A stretch of DNA of 5,038 bases from Lachnospira sp. UBA5912. GTDB taxonomy: Bacteria; Bacillota; Clostridia; Lachnospirales; Lachnospiraceae. Within the stretch, counting starts at the first letter, position 1, and every line of letters starts with the position of its first letter. The notes under the pieces were generated by a model, which saw only the letters and a list, made by a program, of their open reading frames with translations, was not told the DNA's origin and searched no databases. Location of the stretch: contig DJDY01000207.1 of assembly GCA_002435585.1 (NCBI GenBank), positions 8,765 through 13,802 on the forward strand. The letters run 5' to 3'. A program made the translations under genes and the position numbers. Shown in pieces: positions 1-5,038 of the stretch.

Positions 1-17
1 TACTCGTAACGATATGC

Positions 18-125
18 TCAAGATGCCATGCATCTTTCGCTATCGCGGTGCTCCTCGAATGAAAAAACATTTCCCCAATTATTCCTGCAAGCAGGATAAT
101 TGCTCTTATGTTTTTTCATTCTCAT
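18..125 (-). CDS. Candidate 35-residue peptide in repeat copy 1
   Basis: Same peptide as in copy 2 with one change: residue 18 is Gly (GGA) instead of Glu (GAA), caused by the single base difference at position 73. The start ATG is at 123-125 and the stop TGA at 18-20; after the stop the frame again reads AYRYE up to the window edge. Unlike copy 2, a weak purine-rich stretch (AAAGAGA, 127-133) sits just ahead of the ATG and could serve as a ribosome binding site. No promoter is visible between the two copies, so expression would depend on read-through from the right. Function unknown; it could equally be a non-translated repeat. Confidence 0.3.
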   Translation of the reverse strand: MRMKKHKSNYPACRNNWGNVFSFEEHRDSERCMAS

Positions 126-152
126 CGTCTCTTTCTACTCGTAACGATATGC

Positions 153-260
153 TCAAGATGCCATGCATCTTTCGCTATCGCGGTGCTCCTCGAATGAAAA
201 AACATTTTCCCAATTATTCCTGCAAGCAGGATAATTGCTCTTATGTTTTTTCATTCTCAT
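153..260 (-). CDS. Candidate 35-residue peptide in repeat copy 2
   Basis: The minus strand reads ATG (258-260) to TGA (153-155). The peptide begins MRMKKHKSNYPACRNNWENV and ends EERDS-like polar sequence followed by ERCMAS. It is basic at the N-terminus, with two Cys (13 and 32) and one Trp, and has no membrane segment or signal peptide. A second in-frame ATG is codon 3. No Shine-Dalgarno sequence is visible: the start lies 12 bases past the T-run of the upstream terminator, and the intervening bases are ACGCGAGTAACG. After TGA the frame continues for five sense codons (AYRYE) to a TAG at 135-137, then enters copy 1 in the same frame. I have an unverified impression that similar short ORFs occur in Lachnospiraceae genomes. 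It may be a translated small protein or simply a consequence of the palindromic repeat; function unknown. Confidence 0.3.
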   Translation of the reverse strand: MRMKKHKSNYPACRNNWENVFSFEEHRDSERCMAS

Positions 261-272
261 CGTTACTCGCGT

Positions 273-318
273 AAAAAAAAATCAAGGACAGTAGGGATTG
301 CTCTCTTACTGTCCTTGA
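273..318 (-). terminator. Strong intrinsic terminator, minus strand
   Basis: A perfect 12-bp inverted repeat (TCAAGGACAGTA at 282-293, TACTGTCCTTGA at 307-318) with a 13-base loop is followed on the minus strand by nine consecutive T (273-281). Nothing comparable follows the stem on the plus strand, so it acts on leftward transcription. It would end the short transcript starting near 445 and any feoAB transcript that reads this far, 250 bases past the feoAB stop. Confidence 0.9.
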
Positions 319-445
319 GTCTCATCATTTAAAGTAATACCGGGTTAATTATAACGAATTAATCATACATTAACCATTATGTCGATATAACTGCATATTC
401 TTCGTATGCCGATTACTCCCTCAGGGGTTTTTATATTTTTGCGTT
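273..445 (-). ncRNA. Candidate structured small RNA or orphan leader with a three-way junction
   Basis: The stretch between a good promoter and a strong terminator has no convincing ORF but pairs well on the minus strand. Outer stem: AGTAATCG (417-410) pairs with CG (342-341) and ATTACT (338-333), leaving a 2-base bulge (340-339). Second stem: GCATA (409-405) with TATGC (397-393), closing a 7-base loop. Third stem: GGTTAAT (375-369) with ATTAACC (349-343). The first and second stems abut with no gap, as do the third and first; a 17-base strand (392-376) joins the second and third. This is a compact three-way junction of 85 bases. An alternative hairpin (362-357 with 350-345) competes with the third stem. 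It matches no riboswitch class I can recognise, and thermodynamic stability was not computed. It could be a trans-acting sRNA, or a leader controlling read-through into the downstream repeat ORFs. Confidence 0.45.
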
Positions 446-451
446 GTTGAT

Positions 452-480
452 ATAATATCATCAATAACAACTTCTGACAA
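452..480 (-). promoter_or_regulatory. Sigma-A-type promoter, minus strand
   Basis: On the minus strand TTGTCA (475-480, five of six to TTGACA) and TATTAT (452-457, five of six to TATAAT) are separated by exactly 17 bases. The predicted start is an A near 445. It lies downstream of feoAB and faces the structured region and terminator, implying a transcript of about 170 nt. Confidence 0.6.
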
Positions 481-499
481 TGTTTTTATTTAAAAACAT
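480..499. repeat. 20-base AT-rich palindrome ATGTTTTTA-TT-TAAAAACAT
   Basis: Perfect inverted repeat with a 2-base centre, lying just upstream of the -35 element of the minus-strand promoter and just past the weak hairpin downstream of feoAB. It may add A/T-rich upstream activation, bind a regulator, or contribute to termination. Role not determined. Confidence 0.4.
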
Positions 500-528
500 C
501 GAAATGCTTTGTGTAAACACAGCACTTT
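492..528 (-). terminator. Possible weak terminator for feoAB
   Basis: On the minus strand, AAA-G-TGCTGTG (528-518) pairs with CACA-AA-GCATTT (513-502) around a TTTA loop, with small bulges; a T5 run (492-496) follows five bases later. It sits 40 bases past the feoAB stop, the usual place for a terminator, but the stem is broken and the T-run is short and displaced. If it is not functional, the next terminator is the strong one at 273-318. Confidence 0.35.
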
Positions 529-567
529 GTCAGGCTTTCGTCTTGCAAGGCTCATTGCTTACGCGCA

Positions 568-3030
568 TTATAGCAGCATAAATATTGTATGCGTAATCAG
601 TGCTGCTATCCATGCTATACAACACTGCATAACTACCACTCCTGCTGCGTATTTACCACCAAGTTCTCTCTTGATAGATGCAATTGCTGCTATACATGGT
701 GTATACAACAGACAGAATACAAGGAATGCCATTACACCTGCTGGTGTAACTGCTGCCAGTATCTCTGCTGTGCTTCCGAAAAGTATTGATATTGTTGATA
801 CAACACTTTCTTTCGCCATAACACCTGTTAAAACGGCTGTTGCTATTCTCCAGTCACCGAATCCAAGAGGTCTGAATATTGGTGATATCCAGCTTGCTAT
901 TGCGGCAAGGATACTATCCTTTGAATCCGTAACAACATTAAGTCTTATATCGAAATTCTGTAAGAACCATATAAGAATTGTGGCAATAAATATGATAGAA
1001 AAGGCTTTCTGCAAAAAGTCCTTTGCCTTCTCCCAGAGTAACTGCATAACATTCTTAGCACCTGGCATTCTATAGTTAGGAAGCTCCATAACAAAAGGTA
1101 CAGGCTCTCCTTTAAACAATGTCTTCTTAAATATAAGTGCCATAATTATACCTATAACTATACCTGTGAAATACAGTCCTATCATAACAAGTGCTGCATG
1201 CTCTGGGAAAAATGCAGCTGAGAAAAATGCATATATAGGCACCTTAGCTGAACAGCTCATAAAAGGTGTAAGCAGAATTGTCATTTTTCTGTCTCTGTCT
1301 GATGAAAGTGTACGGCTAGCCATAACACCAGGAACACTACATCCAAATCCTATAAGCATAGGTACTATACTTCTTCCAGATAATCCGAGCTTACGCAAAA
1401 GCTTATCCATAATAAATGCTACTCTTGCCATATAGCCACTGTCCTCAAGTATTGACAGGAAGAAGAATAACGTAACGATTACAGGAAGAAAACCAAGCAC
1501 GCTTCCAACACCGTTGAATATTCCATCGATAATAAGTGCATGTAACACTGAATTGACATTCATAGCTGTAAGTGCATTATCTACTACACCTGTCAGTGCA
1601 TTTATTCCTATATCAAGTATATCCGATAACCACGAACCTATAACATTAAACGTAAGATAAAATACAAGCGCCATAATAGCTATAAATGCTGGTATGCCAG
1701 TATATTTACCAGTCAATACCTTGTCTATCCTGCGGCTTCTTATTCTTTCTTTACTCTCTCTTGGCTTGACTACGGTATCTTTACATACTTTTTCTATATA
1801 GCCAAACCTCATATCAGCTATGGCAGAGGATCTGTCCATGCCGCACTCTTCTTCCATCTGGAGTATGATATGTTCTATCATCTCTTTCTCATTCTGTTCA
1901 AGTTCAAGATGCTTAAGCACTATAGCATCACCCTCAACAACCTTGGATGCTGCGAAACGTTCTGGATATCCTGCCTTATCAGCGTGATCACTTATAAGAG
2001 CCATAATTCCGTGTATACATCTATGTATAGCACTATCATCCGGACAGAAATCCATTATCTCTGGTTTTTCCTGATATTTTGCCACATGAATTGCATGCTC
2101 TACAAGTTCACCTATCCCCTCTCCCTTAGCTGCTGATATAGGTATAACAGGAACACCAAGCTGGCGTTCTAGTTCATTGATTCTTATTGAGCCACCATTA
2201 ACCCTTATCTCATCCATCATATTAAGTGCTACAACCATAGGAATATTAAGTTCCATAAGCTGCATTGTAAGATAAAGATTACGCTCTATATTGGTTGCAT
2301 CAAGTATATTGATAATTCCTTTAGGCTTATCATCAAGAAGGAACCTTCTTGTTACAATCTCTTCACTACTATAAGGTGACATTGAATATATACCAGGAAG
2401 GTCCGTTATAAGCGTATTAGGATGACCCTTTATCACGCCATCCTTTCTATCAACTGTTACACCTGGGAAATTACCAATATGCTGGTTAGAACCAGTTAAT
2501 ACATTGAAAAGAGTTGTTTTACCACAGTTCTGGTTTCCCACAAGTGCAAATGTAAGTGTCACATCATCAGGAAGTGGATTCTCTGTTTCCTTATCATGGA
2601 ATCGTCCTCCCTCACCAAGACCAGGATGCTCAGTTTTTATAAGTCTGTCATCTGTCTTATCTGTTTTTTTACCTTTATCCTTTGCATGTCTGTCCTTTAT
2701 TGATGATAATCTGTTTTTGTCTGAAGCTGATTTATTATTATTACTATTACCCGTTCCAGATGTACTATTAACTGCAGTTTTATTAACAGAAGAAGGTTCA
2801 TCATTATGTATGGAACTTACTTCTATCTGCGCTGCATCGGCAAGTCTAATCGTTAATTCATATCCATGAATTCTTAACTCGACAGGATCTCCCATAGGTG
2901 CATACTTTATAATAGTTACTTCTGCACCCTGTATAAGTCCCATATCAAGAAAATGCTGTCTTAGTGCAGCCTCACCACCAACTTTAAGAATCGTGGCGGT
3001 CTGACCTGTTTTCATATCCTTAATAGTCAT
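568..3030 (-). CDS. feoB: FeoA-FeoB fusion, ferrous iron transport GTPase
   Basis: Inner-membrane Fe(II) uptake protein in which the small SH3-like FeoA partner is fused ahead of FeoB. Residues 1-74 are the FeoA domain (MTIKDMKTGQ start; LRQHFLDMGLIQGAEV and the ELTIRLADA end are typical). Residues 75-153 form a hydrophilic Asn/Ser/Lys/Asp-rich linker. The G domain follows: G1 GNQNCGKTT (165-173), G2 Thr in GVTVD (190-194), G3 DLPG (210-213), G4 NMMD (270-273), G5 SAAKGEG (299-305). A helical guanine-dissociation-inhibitor-like region reaches about 440. The membrane domain has the two conserved FeoB gate modules, including GFGCSVPGVMASRTL (561-575) and MSCSAKVPIYA (591-601), then GVMAKESVVST (737-747) and the YTPCIAAIASIKRELG end (776-791). 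All key motifs are present, so it should be functional. The ATG has GGAGG (3039-3043) eight bases upstream. A Fur-like box lies in the upstream region. No feoC is seen downstream. Confidence 0.97.
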   Translation of the reverse strand: MTIKDMKTGQTATILKVGGEAALRQHFLDMGLIQGAEVTIIKYAPMGDPVELRIHGYELTIRLADAAQIEVSSIHNDEPSSVNKTAVNSTSGTGNSNNNKSASDKNRLSSIKDRHAKDKGKKTDKTDDRLIKTEHPGLGEGGRFHDKETENPLPDDVTLTFALVGNQNCGKTTLFNVLTGSNQHIGNFPGVTVDRKDGVIKGHPNTLITDLPGIYSMSPYSSEEIVTRRFLLDDKPKGIINILDATNIERNLYLTMQLMELNIPMVVALNMMDEIRVNGGSIRINELERQLGVPVIPISAAKGEGIGELVEHAIHVAKYQEKPEIMDFCPDDSAIHRCIHGIMALISDHADKAGYPERFAASKVVEGDAIVLKHLELEQNEKEMIEHIILQMEEECGMDRSSAIADMRFGYIEKVCKDTVVKPRESKERIRSRRIDKVLTGKYTGIPAFIAIMALVFYLTFNVIGSWLSDILDIGINALTGVVDNALTAMNVNSVLHALIIDGIFNGVGSVLGFLPVIVTLFFFLSILEDSGYMARVAFIMDKLLRKLGLSGRSIVPMLIGFGCSVPGVMASRTLSSDRDRKMTILLTPFMSCSAKVPIYAFFSAAFFPEHAALVMIGLYFTGIVIGIIMALIFKKTLFKGEPVPFVMELPNYRMPGAKNVMQLLWEKAKDFLQKAFSIIFIATILIWFLQNFDIRLNVVTDSKDSILAAIASWISPIFRPLGFGDWRIATAVLTGVMAKESVVSTISILFGSTAEILAAVTPAGVMAFLVFCLLYTPCIAAIASIKRELGGKYAAGVVVMQCCIAWIAALITHTIFMLL

Positions 3031-3038
3031 ATGTATAA

Positions 3039-3057
3039 CCTCCGTATTTGGTACGGA
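3039..3057 (-). promoter_or_regulatory. feoAB ribosome binding site partly held in a hairpin
   Basis: GGAGG (3039-3043, minus strand) is eight bases ahead of the feoAB ATG and fixes that start. A perfect 6-bp stem, TCCGTA (3057-3052) with TACGGA (3046-3041) and a CCAAA loop, takes the first three bases of the Shine-Dalgarno sequence into its 3' arm. The stem is short and may open readily, but it is positioned to modulate translation. Confidence 0.6.
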
Positions 3058-3185
3058 TGCTTTCTTATGTCATTTTCATTTCTATATTTACTCACATCCT
3101 GCATAATGATATCAGAAGACTGGTTATTAGCCTTTATCTTCCATAATGCTGCGTTAGCCTGCTTTTACTCTATACGCCTTTAATA

Positions 3186-3215
3186 TTTCTATATGTTTTT
3201 AAAAATATATAGAAA
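3186..3215. repeat. 30-base AT-rich near-perfect palindrome
   Basis: Arms 3186-3200 (TTTCTATATGTTTTT) and 3201-3215 (AAAAATATATAGAAA) are reverse complements with one mismatch. It falls inside the probable feoAB leader. It is too AT-rich, and lacks a following T-run on the minus strand, to be a convincing intrinsic terminator; a protein-binding site or an RNA hairpin is possible. Confidence 0.5.
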
Positions 3216-3265
3216 TTTTCATCATCATGTTTCTTTTTTAATACATATGTTAACACATAACTTAA

Positions 3266-3280
3266 TGATAATAAATATCA
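3266..3280. promoter_or_regulatory. Fur box ahead of feoAB
   Basis: TGATAAT-A-AATATCA matches the Bacillus-type 7-1-7 Fur consensus TGATAATNATTATCA at 13 of 14 defined positions. It overlaps the -10 region of a weak minus-strand promoter candidate and lies 236 bases upstream of the feoAB ATG. Iron-dependent repression of feoAB is the natural reading: Fur with Fe(II) would block the promoter when iron is plentiful. AT-rich DNA raises the chance of fortuitous matches, but the location upstream of an iron transporter supports it. Confidence 0.65.
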
Positions 3281-3339
3281 ATAATTACACATTTATTGAC
3301 ATTTTACATATATTTTTTTGTTTATTTTTTCTTTTACAA

Positions 3340-4851
3340 TCACTCATCTGATTTATCTGCTAGCAATTCATTGACCTTGTCCACATCAACATAATCCGTA
3401 TTCACATTATCTAATTCAATATTATCGACATTAACCTTATATTCGTCCGCATATTCTTCTTCACTATCAGAAGATTTTTCTTCCTTGTATGTAGTATTTG
3501 AAGATTTTACATCTTTCACATTGTTTTTGTTTATATCCACTCCATGGTTATACACACCTTTATTATGGGCTTTATCATTATTCTTTTTAACCTGATTATT
3601 ATTTTCCTTGTCTGGTTGTGACTTTGCGCCTGCTTTATTATCAAGATTTTTTGCTGCTGCATCTGCATTTTTATCTGTCACATCGTCATCTGTTATATAG
3701 TCACGCCCTGCAAGACTTATATGTGTCAGCTTAGTTATTCTGTCATACAGCATATTTCTTGTAGCACTAAGAAGACAAAGCAAAAGGTCAATTGCCATAT
3801 AAACCGCAATTATCACACATATTACCATACAGACTATAACGGCATAATATTTCCATTCTCCTTTCTGTAAGCCTGTATCCTGTATACAACGATACATATA
3901 ATATGCATATGCTATTGAAGGCATACCCACCACATACAGAATTATATACCTTGCAGCAAGCCTGAGTATTCCAGCCCTTCCTTTATTATCTGAACTCACA
4001 ATCTGGATATTGACAAGTGCTTTACCTAATGTACGCCCATTACTTATAGCTGTCACCAATATAAATATAAATGCTATATAAACACTTAATGCAGCTGTAT
4101 ACCTCATATCATACACAAATACGGATATTTTCTTGTTATTAAACATTATGTATGCAACAGCCGGCACCATGACTATCACCATATCTATACACCATGCTAT
4201 TCCACGCCTGAATTCAGATACAACACGTCCTTTCTTATAAGCTATCTCATCCAGCTTATCCCTGTCTGGTAACATAAACACAAATAATGGTGTTATGATA
4301 TATCCAAGGACTCCGCCTGATGTATTACATATAAGGTCATCTACATCAAAAAATCTGTATGGATATTTGTATATTCCATATAATCCTGATAACTGTGTAA
4401 GTTCAAAAAACAAGCTGTAGAGAAATGAAAATATAAGCACCTGCCACCATGGTCTTTTAAAATAATATCTTAAATAAACTCCAAATGGCACAAGCAGCAA
4501 TATATTAAATACTATCTGCCAGAACTCGGAATTTCTTAATAAATTAACGTATGTTGATGGATCTGAAAAGACGATTCCAGATGTAGCAATAGTCCGTCTT
4601 ACAGCATCAAATGGTACAAGCAGAATGCTTGCAGTATCTGGTGTAACCGAATCCCTTGGTGGAAGAGGCAGAATTGTCATAAAGAAAGATGTAATCATAT
4701 AGAATATGAATGTATACACTATTCCCGTTCTTAAAACAAGAATCGAGCCATATTTATGATATTCATATAGTATGTATGGTATTGTAAATATAATTGCAAG
4801 TACCGGGAATATATAGCACGCTGATATTATTGGTTTTAAGTATATTTCCAT
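3340..4851 (-). CDS. VanZ-like / RDD family membrane protein with acidic tail
   Basis: A 503-residue membrane protein of two fused modules. The VanZ-like part (about 1-200) shows membrane segments near 8-30 and 42-62, then NILLLVPFGVYLRY (116-129), SLFFELTQL (146-154, the family Glu and Gln) and RFFDVDDLICNTSGGVLGY (166-184). The RDD part (about 213-380) opens with RRGIAWCIDMVIV (215-227), has SNGRTLGKALVNIQIV (270-285), and closes with RNMLYDRITKLTHI (365-378). Residues 385-503 form a hydrophilic Asn/Asp/Lys/Glu-rich tail, probably cytoplasmic and disordered. VanZ of enterococci gives low-level teicoplanin resistance; most VanZ-like proteins, and RDD proteins generally, have no settled role, so a cell-envelope function is only an inference. 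The start has GAGGAG (4857-4862) five bases ahead of ATG. No glycopeptide-resistance genes are nearby. Confidence 0.85.
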   Translation of the reverse strand: MEIYLKPIISACYIFPVLAIIFTIPYILYEYHKYGSILVLRTGIVYTFIFYMITSFFMTILPLPPRDSVTPDTASILLVPFDAVRRTIATSGIVFSDPSTYVNLLRNSEFWQIVFNILLLVPFGVYLRYYFKRPWWQVLIFSFLYSLFFELTQLSGLYGIYKYPYRFFDVDDLICNTSGGVLGYIITPLFVFMLPDRDKLDEIAYKKGRVVSEFRRGIAWCIDMVIVMVPAVAYIMFNNKKISVFVYDMRYTAALSVYIAFIFILVTAISNGRTLGKALVNIQIVSSDNKGRAGILRLAARYIILYVVGMPSIAYAYYMYRCIQDTGLQKGEWKYYAVIVCMVICVIIAVYMAIDLLLCLLSATRNMLYDRITKLTHISLAGRDYITDDDVTDKNADAAAKNLDNKAGAKSQPDKENNNQVKKNNDKAHNKGVYNHGVDINKNNVKDVKSSNTTYKEEKSSDSEEEYADEYKVNVDNIELDNVNTDYVDVDKVNELLADKSDE

Positions 4852-4927
4852 AGTTTCTCCTCATCTGTTACCCATATTTAATATTGTCAGAGTTAAATAT
4901 CTTAAAGCATTTCAATAAATCGTAATG

Positions 4928-4957
4928 AATGATGTAATCTTATATAAAGTCATCATT
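4928..4957. repeat. Inverted repeat AATGATG / CATCATT in the VanZ-RDD leader
   Basis: Perfect 7-base arms (4928-4934 and 4951-4957) separated by 16 AT-rich bases. A second, shorter pair, TGCCA (4971-4975) with TGGCA (4990-4994), lies closer to the predicted transcription start. Either could be an RNA hairpin or an operator; the evidence is only the symmetry. Confidence 0.3.
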
Positions 4958-5004
4958 AATGTTAGATTTGTGCCAAAAATTTTTAGTCCTGGCATTATCT
5001 TGTA

Positions 5005-5034
5005 AGTATAGCATAATTTTGTGCAATTTTTCAA
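5005..5034 (-). promoter_or_regulatory. Candidate promoter for the VanZ-RDD gene
   Basis: On the minus strand TTGAAA (5029-5034, five of six) and an extended -10 TGCTATACT (5005-5013; TATACT is five of six, with the upstream TG) are 18 bases apart. The start would be near 4998, giving a leader of about 147 nt with no ORF that I would call. The window edge is only four bases beyond, so upstream context cannot be judged. Confidence 0.5.
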
Positions 5035-5038
5035 ATTT

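Larger units (their letters stand above)
1..269. repeat. Tandem array of a 135-bp palindromic coding repeat, two copies plus the start of a third
   Basis: Bases 1-128 and 136-263 are identical except for one substitution (C at 73, T at 208). Copy 1 is followed by a 7-base spacer (129-135) before copy 2; a third start (TACTCG, 264-269) directly follows copy 2. The period of 135 is divisible by three, so all copies keep one reading frame. Inside each copy are perfect 14-base inverted arms (57-70 with 108-121; 192-205 with 243-256), an inner near-palindrome (TCCTGC-AA-GCAGGA, 83-96), and a small AGATGC/GCATCT hairpin (21-35). Copy 2 is also bounded by 8-base inverted ends, GTAACGAT (141-148) and ATCGTTAC (260-267). 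The array probably runs on to the left, because base 1 falls at the start of a unit. Family unknown to me; it resembles in style the Rickettsia palindromic elements that occur in coding frames, but no relationship is claimed. Confidence 0.95.
3031..3339 (-). other. Intergenic region and probable feoAB leader
   Basis: This 309-base AT-rich gap between the VanZ-RDD stop and the feoAB start contains no ORF I would call. On the minus strand it carries, in order, a Fur-like site (3266-3280), a weak candidate promoter overlapping it (ATGTCA at 3297-3302, 17-base spacer, GATATT at 3274-3279, four of six each), a 30-base palindrome (3186-3215), two direct TTAGCCT heptamers seen on the plus strand (3127-3133 and 3154-3160), and the Shine-Dalgarno hairpin. 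If transcription starts near the Fur box, the leader is about 235 nt. No clear intrinsic terminator for the VanZ-RDD gene is visible, so some read-through into feoAB is possible. I do not recognise a known iron or nickel/cobalt riboswitch here. Confidence 0.5.

Noticed and set aside
1..269. CRISPR array
   Set aside because: The repeat unit is 128 bases with a 7-base spacer, the wrong scale for CRISPR, and no cas genes are present.
14..274. Plus-strand 86-codon ORF across both repeat copies
   Set aside because: It stays open because the repeat period is divisible by three, and it has no ribosome binding site. I report its peptide symmetry as a finding but do not call it a gene; the minus-strand reading seems at least as plausible.
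271..336. Minus-strand 21-codon ORF starting MMRLKDSKR, inside the candidate RNA
   Set aside because: It runs through the terminator stem and U-tract and lacks a Shine-Dalgarno sequence, so it is most likely chance.
418..440. CCC-TCA-GGG followed by T-rich sequence as a plus-strand terminator
   Set aside because: The stem has only three GC pairs and there is no plus-strand gene to terminate.
509..2869. Several plus-strand ORFs of 66-188 codons
   Set aside because: They lie antisense to feoAB, whose protein matches a well-known family over its whole length, and none resembles a known protein.
3296..3301. Perfect TTGACA on the plus strand
   Set aside because: No acceptable -10 follows at 15-19 bases, and no plus-strand gene lies downstream.
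3340..4851. Glycopeptide resistance gene vanZ
   Set aside because: Only the domain family is shared; the gene is fused to an RDD domain and lacks any vanHAX or vanRS neighbours.

Overview
The window looks like chromosome of a low-GC Bacillota, most probably a Lachnospiraceae-type gut or rumen Clostridia. The grounds are AT-rich intergenic DNA, GGAGG Shine-Dalgarno sites, an intrinsic terminator with a long U-tract, a fused FeoA-FeoB iron transporter and a VanZ-RDD membrane protein. Genus-level assignment is not possible by eye. Both large genes lie on the minus strand.

Right to left, in the direction of transcription: a possible promoter (5005-5034) and a 150-base leader precede a 503-residue VanZ/RDD membrane protein with a long acidic, Asn-rich tail (3340-4851). 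A 309-base intergenic region follows. It holds a near-consensus Fur box (3266-3280), a 30-base AT-rich palindrome and a small hairpin that takes in part of the next Shine-Dalgarno sequence. It leads into feoAB (568-3030), an 820-residue FeoA-linker-FeoB ferrous iron transporter with intact G motifs. The Fur-like site, leader and transporter together make a plausible iron-responsive unit. The VanZ-RDD gene has no evident functional tie to iron.

Downstream of feoAB the minus strand carries a compact apparent transcription unit: a good sigma-A-type promoter (452-480), a sequence that folds on paper into a three-way junction (333-417), and a strong intrinsic terminator (273-318). It holds no convincing ORF, so it looks like a small RNA or an orphan leader of about 170 nt.

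Immediately past that terminator's U-tract lies a tandem array of a 135-bp repeat (two near-identical copies, probably continuing beyond base 1). Each copy is a long imperfect palindrome. Its minus strand encodes a 35-residue peptide, and its plus strand, read through the same palindrome, encodes a peptide with the same framework (RMKKH..NY..N..VFSF). This coding palindrome and the adjacent structured-RNA unit are the parts of the window least explained by known gene families.
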